Of a DNA stretch of 10,118 nucleotides, positions 1 to 7,230 are shown in pieces. Each line of letters opens with the position of its first letter. Position 1 is the stretch's first letter. A model generated the notes under the pieces. That model ran no database searches. It had not been told where the DNA came from and saw only the letters and a program-made list of their open reading frames with translations. Origin of the DNA: Anaerolineae bacterium (GTDB lineage: Bacteria > Chloroflexota > Anaerolineae > UBA1429); NCBI GenBank assembly GCA_016928125.1, contig JAFGLK010000561.1, positions 1 to 10,118 of the forward strand. The letters run 5' to 3'. A program made the translations under genes and the position numbers.

Positions 1-147
1 GGCTCCCGGGCTACGCAACTCGCAGGGGAGCACCTGCGCCTCGCCAAGTGTCCCCATGCGCAGATGGGCCCCGAGAAGGAGGTCCAGCAAGGTGCAGCCG
101 CTGTGTTCGTCACTCAAGATGTAGATCCAGGAGATCGGGATCGTCAT
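1..147 (-). CDS. Sulfotransferase family protein, N-terminal fragment (runs off the window)
   Basis: Only the first 49 codons are present, reading leftward off the edge from an ATG at 147. Residues 9-25 read Y-I-L-S-D-E-H-S-G-C-T-L-L-D-L-L-L, followed by G-A-H and a T-L-G-E stretch at 33-36. This is the layout of the PAPS-binding loop of sulfotransferases: a strand, then a basic residue-S-G-x-T loop, then a helix, with an L-G-E after it. Such enzymes move sulfate from PAPS to hydroxyl groups on sugars, lipids or small molecules. The loop has Cys18 where Ser or Thr is usual. The start lies 7 bases after the DUF362 stop on the same strand, with no strong ribosome binding site, so translation is probably coupled to that gene. 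The acceptor cannot be guessed because the rest of the protein is missing. The family call is from motif recognition on a short fragment. Confidence 0.72.
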   Translation of the reverse strand, partial: MTIPISWIYILSDEHSGCTLLDLLLGAHLRMGTLGEAQVLPCELRSPGA

Positions 148-154
148 CGGTGGC

Positions 155-1357
155 CTAGAAGTCGTGCAGCGTCTCGATGGCCCTATGGACGAGCTCTTTG
201 TCGATGCCCAGCGCCTCGCATACGGCATCGGTGATGGCGATGCCATGGGGCGGACAGCCCGGAACCCACACGCCCAAGTGCCGATAGGCGCGGGCGCAGC
301 GGCCCAACACCACCGGCATGCCCTCTATCTCTGGCACCGCATCCGGAGTCCCAAAGATGAGCGTCAGGTCGGCCAGGCGGTCCTCGTAGCCAGCCCGCTG
401 GAGGTAGATCACTGGGCTCAGGATCTCGCCCATGCAACCGGTGCAGGCATTCTTCTCGATCAGGGTCACGGCGCCATAGCGTTGCCGCAACGCCTCTGTG
501 TAGCTCAGGAAGGGGCGCCGGACCTCTGCGATCGAGAGGCCGCGAACCTGGATCTGGGCCAGATCGGCCACGCCCAGGCCAGCCTCCGCCGCGAGCTGCA
601 CGTGGTGAATCTGGGCGACGTCAAACCCCATCACCGCGCCACAGACCGCGTCAACCGCCACCACGTCGGCGCCGGCCAAGAGGCAGTTCATGGGCATGCG
701 GTCCTCTGGACGGGTATGCGTGCCCTGTTGGCCAACCAGCGCGTCAACCAGGGTGAAACGAGGCCGCACCACGCGATTGAGATCAACGATGCCCCGGTCA
801 AGACCGAGCTGGTGCGTGCGCTTTTTCTCGTGACCGGGCAGCACGCCCTTCATGTTCTTGAGCCCCACGGTGATGCCGGTGCGGATGTGGGTCTTGATCA
901 CGGGCAGGTCGATGATCGCGTCGGCTTCGTACGCCGTGCGGGCGATGGCAAAGTCGGCCATCACATAGGCGTCCTTAGCATGCACCGCCACCCTCTCGTC
1001 GCGATTCAGGTCCACAAGGGGCAGGCCGAGACGACGCGCCACGTCGGCCGTGCCGCTCTTCTCCAGGCAGTCGAGCGAGTCTTTGAGCCCCACAAAGTCA
1101 TAGCCTACTGATGAACCCTCGCCGATGATGACCTGGGCCGGCTCACGTTCCAACACCAGGCGGGCCACGGCCTCCGTTACGCGCGCGTCCGTGACATGAC
1201 CCGAGCCCGAAGCCGAGGGGTTCACCACATTCGGTTTGAGCAACACCTTGGCGCCCGGCCCGATCTCCGGCGGAAGGCCCCCGGCCAGTTTGACCGCTTC
1301 TCGCACTGCGCCGAGAACATCCCCATCGGCGGCCCGCACGATCGATACGATAGGCAT
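155..1357 (-). CDS. DUF362 domain-containing protein with C-terminal cysteine cluster
   Basis: A 400-residue soluble protein. Recognisable DUF362 (PF04015) landmarks are L-L-K-P-N-V-V at 39-45, a K-T-H at 155-157, G-L-K-N-M-K-G at 165-171, D-A-L-V-G at 205-209 and A-G-A-D-V-V-A-V-D-A near 228-237. Beyond the core, the C-terminal part carries C305-x2-C308, C354 and C368 (within P-G-C-P-P-H-G), a spacing that could bind an iron-sulfur cluster or another metal. That is inference, since the motif is not the classic tandem ferredoxin type. No signal peptide or membrane segment is seen. The biochemical role of DUF362 proteins is not established. I chose the ATG at 1357 because AAAGGA lies 9 bases before it; an in-frame ATG at 1390 has no such leader and adds 11 unconvincing residues. 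The sulfotransferase gene follows closely, so the two probably form one transcript from the promoter at 1442-1470. Confidence 0.88.
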   Translation of the reverse strand: MPIVSIVRAADGDVLGAVREAVKLAGGLPPEIGPGAKVLLKPNVVNPSASGSGHVTDARVTEAVARLVLEREPAQVIIGEGSSVGYDFVGLKDSLDCLEKSGTADVARRLGLPLVDLNRDERVAVHAKDAYVMADFAIARTAYEADAIIDLPVIKTHIRTGITVGLKNMKGVLPGHEKKRTHQLGLDRGIVDLNRVVRPRFTLVDALVGQQGTHTRPEDRMPMNCLLAGADVVAVDAVCGAVMGFDVAQIHHVQLAAEAGLGVADLAQIQVRGLSIAEVRRPFLSYTEALRQRYGAVTLIEKNACTGCMGEILSPVIYLQRAGYEDRLADLTLIFGTPDAVPEIEGMPVVLGRCARAYRHLGVWVPGCPPHGIAITDAVCEALGIDKELVHRAIETLHDF

Positions 1358-1366
1358 CGGGCTCGT

Positions 1367-1372
1367 TCCTTT
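1367..1372 (-). promoter_or_regulatory. Ribosome binding site of the DUF362 gene
   Basis: AAAGGA on the minus strand, 9 bases before the ATG at 1357. It decides that start over the in-frame ATG at 1390, which lies upstream of this site. Confidence 0.65.
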
Positions 1373-1441
1373 CTGTATCCTCCAGCCCATTCAAGAGGCC
1401 GCGAAGGCCACTGCCCTCCGTCTGGCTGTCTGAGTGGGGCC

Positions 1442-1470
1442 AGTCTATGTCACAAGTCAGGCAGAGTCAA
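1442..1470 (-). promoter_or_regulatory. Sigma70-like promoter for the DUF362-sulfotransferase transcript
   Basis: On the minus strand TTGACT (1470-1465) is followed after 17 bases by TAGACT (1447-1442). This matches the -35 consensus at five of six positions and the -10 at four of six, with an ideal spacer. Transcription would start near 1435, leaving about 78 untranslated bases before the ATG at 1357. Called by eye. Confidence 0.5.
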
Positions 1471-1532
1471 GGTGCAGCCCCCGGTTCACCTCGCGGCAGA
1501 TCTCGACTTCTGGCGAGGCTCTCAGGCCAGGC

Positions 1533-1560
1533 TTGACTTTTCCCCATGGCGCTGTAGCAT
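1533..1560 (+). promoter_or_regulatory. Sigma70-like promoter for the histidine kinase operon
   Basis: TTGACT (1533-1538), a 16-base spacer, then TAGCAT (1555-1560). The -35 matches at five of six positions and the -10 at four of six. The expected transcript start, around 1567, lies just before the ribosome binding site at 1571, so the leader would be very short. It also rules against the in-frame ATG at 1559, which overlaps the -10 box. Confidence 0.5.
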
Positions 1561-1570
1561 GGCCTCAACA

Positions 1571-1577
1571 GGGAGGT
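1571..1577 (+). promoter_or_regulatory. Ribosome binding site of the histidine kinase gene
   Basis: GGGAGGT, 5 bases before the ATG at 1583. It decides the start of a frame that stays open for nearly 400 bases further upstream, across the divergent DUF362 gene. Confidence 0.75.
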
Positions 1578-1582
1578 GCATC

Positions 1583-4500
1583 ATGGCATCGGAACGCGAC
1601 CCTGTCCCCGTTGGATCCGGCGGGCGCCTTAGGCTCCTGGGGGCGGCAGAGGCACTTCGCCGGGAGCGAGATCTGCTCTCGGCCGTGCTCGACACGGCCG
1701 GGGCGCTGGTGGCGGTTCTTGATCGGCAGGGATGCATCGTCCGCTTCAACCGCGCCTGTGAGACGACGACCGGATACACGCTCGAGGAAGTGAGAGGCAA
1801 GACTCTCTGGGACCTCTTTCTGCTGCCCGAGGAGACTGAACCGGTGCGATCGGTCTTTGAACGGCTCCGGGCGGGGCAGTTCCCGAGTGAGCATGAGAAC
1901 TACTGGCTGACCAAAACGGGCGATCGCCGGCTGATCGCCTGGACCAACACAGCGCTTCTGGATTCCCACGGCGCTGTCGAGTACGTGATCGGCACCGGCA
2001 TCGATATCACCCAACGTAGGCAGGCAGAATCCCAGAGGGATGCCACCTTTCAGGAGCTGCTTCGGGCTCGCGATGAGCTGGAGCGGCGGGTGGCTGAGAG
2101 AACAGCGCGACTCGGGCGAGCTAACGAGATCCTCGAAGAGGAAGTCGCCGAGCGCAGGCGGGCCGAGGAGGCGTTGCGGGAGAGCGAGAGCCACATGCGC
2201 TCTCTGATGGACAGTGCCCGCAACTATGGTGTCTACCGGGTCGCCTTCGATCCGGCCCGCTCCTATCTGGGCCGCGTCATCCTAGCCAGCCCTTCTTTGA
2301 CCGAATTGCTGAGCATCCCGGATCTGTATGACTTCTCCAGCTGGTTTGGCCGCATCCATCCCGATGATCTCGCGCGCATCGTGGAAGCTAACCGTCGTTC
2401 GCTCGAAACCGGCGTGCCCTTTGATGAGCAGTTTCGCATATTCAAGGCAAGCCGAGGCGAGTGGGATTGGGTGCACGTTCGGTCCACGCCGGTCTTTGAA
2501 CCTGATGGCGGGGCTACTCACTTTAATGGCTTGGTGGTCGACATCACCGAGCAGAAGCGGGCCGAACAGGCTCTGCGAGAGAGCGAGGAAAAGTTCCGCG
2601 GGATCGTGGAATACGCCAATATCGGGATCGCCATCGTTCAGGAGGCTCGCTTTCGGTTCGTGAACCCTCACTTTGCTGCCATGTTGGGCTACACGGTCCA
2701 GGAGTTGCTCGATCAGGAGTTCATGACGTATTGCGCGCCGGAGGAGCGAGAGCGCATCGTGGATTTCTACACACGCCGGGCGAGGGGCGAGATGGCTCCT
2801 GCTCGCTACGAGACCGCGATGGTGCACGGGAATGGCGCGTACGTCTATGCAGAGGTAAGCGCCGGCATGATCCCCTACGGCGGCCAACGGGCAACTTTTG
2901 TCTTTCTGCATGACATCACCGAGGAAAGGCGGGCGAAGCGCGCCCTCGAGGAGGCCTACCAGACGCTGGAGCAGCGAGTGCAGGAGCGCACCCGCGAACT
3001 GGCCGTGCTCAACTCCATTGCGGGGGTGGTCAGTGGCTCGCTGGACCTGAGGGAGATCATGAGCGCGGCCCTGAATCAGACCTGCGAGGCTCTGGGCATG
3101 GAGTTCGGGACCGCCTATGGTCTGGTGGGTGGAACAAGGCGACCACCAGACGGCAGGGTGCGGGGGGCTGACGCCGCGGGCCCGGCCACGACAGGAGCTG
3201 CCGCGCAGGCCATGCAGCCAACTCAGGGAAGATCGGACCAGACTGCCGAGTTCGAACCCTTGGTTCTCCTGGCGTACCACGGCCTCTCCGGTGAGTATGT
3301 AGAGTCCATCGGCGAGTTCCGACTGCCAGGGGAACTGGATGCCCTGATCCATCTCGGCCAGCCCTTTGTATGGCTGGCTGCAGAAGCCGTCGTGGCCGAC
3401 AGCGACGTGCAGGAGGTGCTGGAGCGGGAGGAGTGTCTCCAGGTGGTCACCTTGCCTCTGGTCGCCAAAGGCCACCTGGTGGGCGCGATCAACCTGGGCG
3501 CCCGCACGCCGCGCGAGTTCACGCCTGAGCAGCTCTCGCTTCTGGCCGCCATCGGCCAGCAGATCGGCGTGGCGCTGGACAACGCCCGCCTGTACGAGGC
3601 CGAGCAGAGGCGCCGGGAGGAGGCCGAGCGGCGCCGCCGGGTGGCCGAGGGCCTGCGGGAGATCTTGGCGACGCTCAACTCGGATCTCCCCCTGAGCGAG
3701 ACGCTAGACGAGATCGCGGCCCAGGCCCCCCATCTCCTGGGTAGCGATGCTACCGCCCTCTGCCGTCTGGATCGACAGACCGGGATTGTGACCATCCAGG
3801 CTTCGCATGGGTTGGAGGCCGAGTTCGTCGAGAACCTCGCCTTTGAGGTGGGCCGGGTGAGCGTGATCGGCGAGGCCATCCTGACACTCAAACCGGCCAT
3901 GACGTTGGATCTCGCTGCGCGAGTCTCCCAGACAGAGGTACCGCCAGAATGGAGCCCTTTGAGAGAGTTGGCGGCGCGCATGGCGACGACCTATCGGACG
4001 GTTCTAGCTGTGCCCGTGCTGCTGAAAAGCGAGACCTACGGGGCCCTTGCGCTCTACTATCGGACCCAGCGCCAGTTCACGCAGGAAGAGGTCGATCTGG
4101 CCGTGGCCTTTGCCGATCAGGCTGCTTTGGCGATCGAGAACGCGCGGCTGCGCGAGCAGGCCGAGCAGGCTGCGGCCATGGAGGAGCGGGGTCGGCTGGC
4201 CCGCGAGCTGCACGACTCGGTTACGCAATCGCTGTATAGCGTGACCATGTACGCCGAGGCGGCCGCCCGGCTGATGCCGCCCGGCGGCGAGGCCGCCGCC
4301 CAGCACCTGCGCGACGCGCGCGACACGGCCCAGGAGGCGCTGCGCGAGATGCGCCTGCTCATCTACCAGCTACGGCCGCCCGCGTTGGCGAGGGGTGGGC
4401 TGGCCGTCGCCCTCCAGGTGCGCTTGGACGCCGTGGAGCGGCGGGGTGGCATCCAGGCCGAGCTGACCGTCGAGGGCGAGGACCGGCTGCCGCCCGCCAT

Positions 4501-4789
4501 TCAGGCCGAGCTCCACCAGATCGCCCAAGAGGCGCTGAACAACGCCCTCAAGCATGCGCACGCCCGGCAGGTCCAGGTGCGCCTGCGTTTCGGCCCGGGC
4601 GAGACGCGCCTGGAGGTGCGAGACGAAGGCGTGGGGTTTGATCCGGTTGTTGCCCAGGCCGGGGGCGGGCTGGGCCTCGCCAACATGCGCGAGCGCGTCG
4701 CGAGGATCGGCGGGCAGCTCCGGATCGAGAGCGCGCCCGGCCGGGGGACAAAGATCATGATTCGGGTGCCGACCGGAGGTGAGGGATGA
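1583..4789 (+). CDS. Soluble PAS-GAF hybrid sensor histidine kinase (NarL/DegS-type, HisKA_3)
   Basis: A 1068-residue sensor kinase that should autophosphorylate on His and pass the phosphate to the regulator encoded next. Domains in order: PAS1 about 31-147 (ends G-T-G-I-D-I-T), PAS2 about 205-325 (ends V-V-D-I-T-E-Q), PAS3 about 335-447 (ends H-D-I-T-E-E), GAF1 about 475-670, GAF2 about 695-855, HisKA_3 about 866-935 with E-L-H-D and phosphoacceptor His877, and a HATPase domain about 970-1063. The ATPase shows the N box (E-A-L-N-N-A near 983-988), D-E-G-V-G at 1014-1018 and G-G-G-L-G-L at 1027-1032. Charged coiled-coil linkers (for example 150-205 and 448-475) join the sensors. There is no membrane segment, so it senses in the cytoplasm; the ligands are unknown. 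GAF1 contains a low-complexity insertion at about 516-556. The gene overlaps the regulator by 4 bases (ATGA). Start chosen on GGGAGGT and the promoter upstream. Confidence 0.93.
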   Translation: MASERDPVPVGSGGRLRLLGAAEALRRERDLLSAVLDTAGALVAVLDRQGCIVRFNRACETTTGYTLEEVRGKTLWDLFLLPEETEPVRSVFERLRAGQFPSEHENYWLTKTGDRRLIAWTNTALLDSHGAVEYVIGTGIDITQRRQAESQRDATFQELLRARDELERRVAERTARLGRANEILEEEVAERRRAEEALRESESHMRSLMDSARNYGVYRVAFDPARSYLGRVILASPSLTELLSIPDLYDFSSWFGRIHPDDLARIVEANRRSLETGVPFDEQFRIFKASRGEWDWVHVRSTPVFEPDGGATHFNGLVVDITEQKRAEQALRESEEKFRGIVEYANIGIAIVQEARFRFVNPHFAAMLGYTVQELLDQEFMTYCAPEERERIVDFYTRRARGEMAPARYETAMVHGNGAYVYAEVSAGMIPYGGQRATFVFLHDITEERRAKRALEEAYQTLEQRVQERTRELAVLNSIAGVVSGSLDLREIMSAALNQTCEALGMEFGTAYGLVGGTRRPPDGRVRGADAAGPATTGAAAQAMQPTQGRSDQTAEFEPLVLLAYHGLSGEYVESIGEFRLPGELDALIHLGQPFVWLAAEAVVADSDVQEVLEREECLQVVTLPLVAKGHLVGAINLGARTPREFTPEQLSLLAAIGQQIGVALDNARLYEAEQRRREEAERRRRVAEGLREILATLNSDLPLSETLDEIAAQAPHLLGSDATALCRLDRQTGIVTIQASHGLEAEFVENLAFEVGRVSVIGEAILTLKPAMTLDLAARVSQTEVPPEWSPLRELAARMATTYRTVLAVPVLLKSETYGALALYYRTQRQFTQEEVDLAVAFADQAALAIENARLREQAEQAAAMEERGRLARELHDSVTQSLYSVTMYAEAAARLMPPGGEAAAQHLRDARDTAQEALREMRLLIYQLRPPALARGGLAVALQVRLDAVERRGGIQAELTVEGEDRLPPAIQAELHQIAQEALNNALKHAHARQVQVRLRFGPGETRLEVRDEGVGFDPVVAQAGGGLGLANMRERVARIGGQLRIESAPGRGTKIMIRVPTGGEG

Positions 4790-5457
4790 CAGCGCCCATT
4801 CGCATTCTGATCGCCGACGACCATGCCATCCTGCGCACGGGCATCCGCGCCCTGTTGAGCACCGAGCCGGACATGGAGGTGGTGGGTGAGGCGGCCGACG
4901 GCCTGGAGGCGGTGGCTCAGGCCCGGGCGCTGCGCCCCGATGTAGTGCTGATGGACCTGGTGATGCCCAGGCTCGATGGCATCGAGGCCACGCGCCAGAT
5001 CACCGCCGAGCAGCCCGACGTGCGCATCCTGGTGCTGACCAGCTTTGCGGCCGACGACAAGGTCTTCCCGGCCATCAAAGCGGGCGCGCTGGGCTACATC
5101 TTGAAGGACTCGGGCCCGATCGAGCTGGTGCAGGCCATTCACCAGGTGCAGCGCGGCCAGCCCTCCCTGGAGCCGGCCGTTGCCCTCAAGTTGCTGCACG
5201 AGCTGTCCCATCCGCTCCAGCAGCAGCCCACGGTCGATCCGCTCACCGGGCGGGAGCTGGAGGTGCTACGCCTGATCGCCAGGGGCAGGAGCAATCGCGA
5301 GATCGCCGACGAGCTGGTGATCACCGAGCTGACGGTGCGCACCCACGTCAGTAACATCCTGGGCAAGCTGCACCTGGCTAGCCGCACCCAGGCCGCGCTC
5401 TATGCCCTGAAGCAAGGGCTGGCGTCCCTTAACGACGTGCCGACGGATACGGGTTAG
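4786..5457 (+). CDS. NarL/FixJ-family response regulator (receiver plus LuxR-type HTH)
   Basis: A 223-residue DNA-binding regulator, partner of the kinase just upstream. The receiver domain, about 5-120, has the acidic pair D11-D12, phosphoacceptor Asp57 in V-L-M-D, Thr85 and Lys107, the full set of conserved residues for phosphorylation and switching. After a linker of about 30 residues, the C-terminal LuxR-type helix-turn-helix runs from about 151 to 212 (L-T-G-R-E-L-E-V-L at 153-161, then N-R-E-I-A-D-E-L and T-V-R-T-H-V-S-N-I-L-G-K-L). Its ATG overlaps the kinase stop in ATGA, with GGAGGT 5 bases upstream inside the kinase gene, so the two are translationally coupled. HisKA_3 kinases normally pair with this class of regulator, which supports a cognate pair. 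Its binding sites and target genes are not evident in the window; the operon after the terminator is only a candidate target by proximity. Confidence 0.95.
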   Translation: MTAPIRILIADDHAILRTGIRALLSTEPDMEVVGEAADGLEAVAQARALRPDVVLMDLVMPRLDGIEATRQITAEQPDVRILVLTSFAADDKVFPAIKAGALGYILKDSGPIELVQAIHQVQRGQPSLEPAVALKLLHELSHPLQQQPTVDPLTGRELEVLRLIARGRSNREIADELVITELTVRTHVSNILGKLHLASRTQAALYALKQGLASLNDVPTDTG

Positions 5458-5506
5458 GGCGCCCTCTACCACGAATGTAGTACCACTGTTCTACTCCTGC
5501 TTCACG

Positions 5507-5534
5507 AAGGGACCGCCGCAAAGGCGGTCCTTTT
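5507..5534 (+). terminator. Intrinsic terminator after the two-component operon
   Basis: A perfect 8-bp stem GGACCGCC/GGCGGTCC (5510-5517 with 5523-5530) closes a five-base GCAAA loop and is followed by TTTT. The A-A-G before the stem can pair with the first Ts, lengthening it. It lies 50 bases after the regulator stop and separates the two-component operon from the downstream cluster. The reverse direction lacks a T tract, so it is one-way. Confidence 0.88.
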
Positions 5535-5564
5535 GCGTTGGCCGAGGATTCCCCGTTCTGACGA

Positions 5565-5592
5565 TTACGGAGAGGCCGAGGCGTGCTATTCT
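5565..5592 (+). promoter_or_regulatory. Possible extended -10 promoter for the flavoprotein operon
   Basis: TGC directly before TATTCT (5584-5592) gives an extended -10 element matching four of six core positions. A poor -35 (TTACGG, 5565-5570) sits 16 bases upstream. A promoter is expected here, because the preceding terminator would isolate the following genes, but the match is modest. Confidence 0.35.
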
Positions 5593-5625
5593 ACAGCTGA
5601 CAGCGCTCTGACAAGGAGTCAACCC

Positions 5626-6399
5626 ATGAAAAGGATCACCGCATTCGTTGGAAGCGCCCGCAGAAAGCACACCTACGACGCCGTCGTGCAATTCCTGAGG
5701 CACCTGCAGGCTCTGGGCGACGTCGAGTACGAGATCGTCAGCCTGAGCGACTACACACTCAAGGCCTGCCGAGGGTGCTGCCAGTGCGTCGAGAAAGGCG
5801 AGGCGTTCTGTCCATTGAAGGACGACCGGGACGTGCTGATGGACAAGATCATGGCCTCTGACGGCGTGGTCTTGGCCTCGCCGAACTACTGCGGGCAGGT
5901 CTCCGGGATCATGAAGGTGTTCATTGACCGATTCGTATTCGCCTGTCATCGGCCGCGCCACTTTGGCAGGGCTTGCACCAGCATCGTCACCCAGAGCATC
6001 AACGGCGGCAGCCATATCGTCGAGTACCTCGACACCCTGGCCATGGCCCTGGGATTCACCGTGGTCAAGGGTACTTGCGTCACGCCCGTTGATCCCATGA
6101 CGGAGGAGCGCCAACGAAAGATAGACAGGGCGCTTTCCGACCAGGCCAGGCGGTTCCATGCAGGGCTAGCCAAGGCAGGCTATCCGGCGCCCACGTGGCT
6201 CAAGCTCATGCTCTTTCGGGTAGGTCGAAACACCATACGCCAGATGTTCGACGAGAGCAGCTGCGACTATCGCTACTACACGGAGAGGGGGTGGTTCGAA
6301 TCGGAATACTATTATCCCACGCGCCTGGGCCCGCTGAAGAAGCTGGCAGGTCGGCTCATCGATGCCATGGCGCCCACTTGGCTCAGAATGCTCGCATAG
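5626..6399 (+). CDS. Flavodoxin-fold NAD(P)H-dependent FMN reductase/iron-sulfur flavoprotein-like protein
   Basis: A 257-residue cytoplasmic redox protein. The N-terminal strand and phosphate-binding turn (I-T-A-F-V-G-S-A-R at 4-12) and S-P-N-Y-C-G-Q-V-S-G at 85-94, followed by K-V-F-I-D-R, are the FMN-binding signatures of the NADPH-dependent FMN reductase group (PF03358). Between them lies C48-x2-C51-x2-C54-x7-C62, which matches the compact cysteine motif (CX2CX2CX4-7C) that holds a [4Fe-4S] cluster in Isf-type iron-sulfur flavoproteins. Cluster binding here is inference. After the flavodoxin core (to about 185) comes an unusual tail of about 70 residues rich in Tyr, Trp and basic residues. 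AAGGAG sits 7 bases before the ATG. The next gene starts 20 bases after its stop, so it probably leads the operon. The electron acceptor is unknown. Confidence 0.85.
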   Translation: MKRITAFVGSARRKHTYDAVVQFLRHLQALGDVEYEIVSLSDYTLKACRGCCQCVEKGEAFCPLKDDRDVLMDKIMASDGVVLASPNYCGQVSGIMKVFIDRFVFACHRPRHFGRACTSIVTQSINGGSHIVEYLDTLAMALGFTVVKGTCVTPVDPMTEERQRKIDRALSDQARRFHAGLAKAGYPAPTWLKLMLFRVGRNTIRQMFDESSCDYRYYTERGWFESEYYYPTRLGPLKKLAGRLIDAMAPTWLRMLA

Positions 6400-6419
6400 G
6401 AAAGCAACAGGAGGAAATC

Positions 6420-7187
6420 ATGCGGAGTCTCGTCTTGGGTTCGAGAAGTCTGAGGCGGGTGATGATCGCCGCCCTTTTGCTCGGCGCCGTGATCTGCTGC
6501 GCCTCTTGTGGGAGCAGCCCGGGGGGTAGAGTCCTCACCGACAGCCTCTCGGAGCCTCTCAACGGGGCAAGAGCGGCCAAGATCGATATCGACGCGGGCG
6601 ACGGCAACCTGACGATCGACGCGCTCACCGGCGGCGAGCACCTGCTGGCCGGCGGCACGCTTCAGTACTTGGAGGAGCAAGGCCCACCGTCCCGGACCAT
6701 GACTGCGCTCATGGACCAGGCAACGCTCACGCTGAGGCGAAGCGGTGTGGGACGGCGTGGCTTCCGCTTCCCTTGGGCGGCGTGTAACGGCGCCACCGAG
6801 TGGCAGATCCATCTCAACCCCACGGTCTTGTCCGAGATCACGGCGCACAGCGATGGCGGCAACGTCAGGCTGAACCTGGCGGGCCTGGCGATCGCCCACG
6901 TCGCGGCCGATACCGGCGGGGGCAACATGGACGTGGTGCTGCCCGACAACGCAGCCGACCTGAACGTGCTGGCCAAGACGGGCGCGGGCAATGTGAGCGT
7001 CCTCGTGCCGAGGGGCTTGGGGGCCAGGATCCACGCCACCAGCGGGCTGGGCCAGGTGATCGTGGACCCGCAGTTCAGCCAGATCGATGACAACACGTAC
7101 GAGTCCCCCGACTATGCGGGCGCCGCCAACCGGATTGAGATCGCGGCCCACAGCGGCGCCGGCAACGTAAGCGTCAACACCAAGTAG
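6420..7187 (+). CDS. Predicted lipoprotein with toast-rack/DUF4097-like beta-repeat domain (paralogue 1)
   Basis: A 255-residue exported protein. The start is marked by AGGAGG 5 bases upstream. Residues 1-30 form a signal peptide: Arg residues at 8-13, a hydrophobic core at about 14-25, then C26, C27 and C30. C-A-S-C30 is the likely lipobox, although Cys at the -3 position is atypical, so lipidation is likely rather than certain. The mature part (about 37-255) has short repeats of the form [S/T]-G-x-G-N-x-x-V at 59-66, 144-151, 165-172, 187-194 and 245-252, which suggests stacked beta-strands. The N-terminal half (G-D-G-N-L-T-I, then L-x-Y-L-E, then W-Q-I-H-L-N-P) resembles the toast-rack N-terminal family (PF17115), related to LiaF-like and DUF4097 envelope proteins. 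Their function is largely unknown; some relatives act in envelope stress sensing. The following gene is a gapless duplicate of the mature domain. Confidence 0.8.
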   Translation: MRSLVLGSRSLRRVMIAALLLGAVICCASCGSSPGGRVLTDSLSEPLNGARAAKIDIDAGDGNLTIDALTGGEHLLAGGTLQYLEEQGPPSRTMTALMDQATLTLRRSGVGRRGFRFPWAACNGATEWQIHLNPTVLSEITAHSDGGNVRLNLAGLAIAHVAADTGGGNMDVVLPDNAADLNVLAKTGAGNVSVLVPRGLGARIHATSGLGQVIVDPQFSQIDDNTYESPDYAGAANRIEIAAHSGAGNVSVNTK

Positions 7188-7190
7188 AGC

Positions 7191-7210
7191 CCGGACGGCG
7201 CTCCGTCCGG
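7191..7210 (+). other. Intergenic hairpin between the two toast-rack genes
   Basis: CCGGACGG (7191-7198) and CCGTCCGG (7203-7210) form a perfect 8-bp stem with a CGCT loop, starting 3 bases after the first stop codon. No T tract follows, so it is not a standard terminator. It could stabilise or partly terminate the upstream message and thereby set the ratio of the two products; that role is inference. Confidence 0.6.
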
Positions 7211-7230
7211 CACAACAAGGAGATGCAACG

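Noticed and set aside
164..1111. Long open frame on the plus strand opposite the DUF362 gene
   Set aside because: Its translation is rich in His, Arg, Gln and Asp with no recognisable domain, and it is fully antisense to a well-supported DUF362 gene. It is a by-product of high G+C codon use.
1196..1582. Upstream in-frame extension of the kinase (ATG at 1196 or 1559)
   Set aside because: The extension overlaps the divergent DUF362 gene and the promoter, its sequence has no domain character, and the ATG at 1583 has a strong ribosome binding site. The ATG at 1559 lies in the -10 box.
2282..3475. 397-codon open frame on the minus strand inside the kinase gene
   Set aside because: It is antisense to PAS and GAF domains with clear motifs, and its own product shows no family features or ribosome binding site.
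5477..5494. GTAG/CTAC inverted repeat between the regulator stop and the terminator, considered as a regulator-binding site
   Set aside because: The four-base arms are too short to stand out from chance, and the position just before a terminator is not promoter-like.
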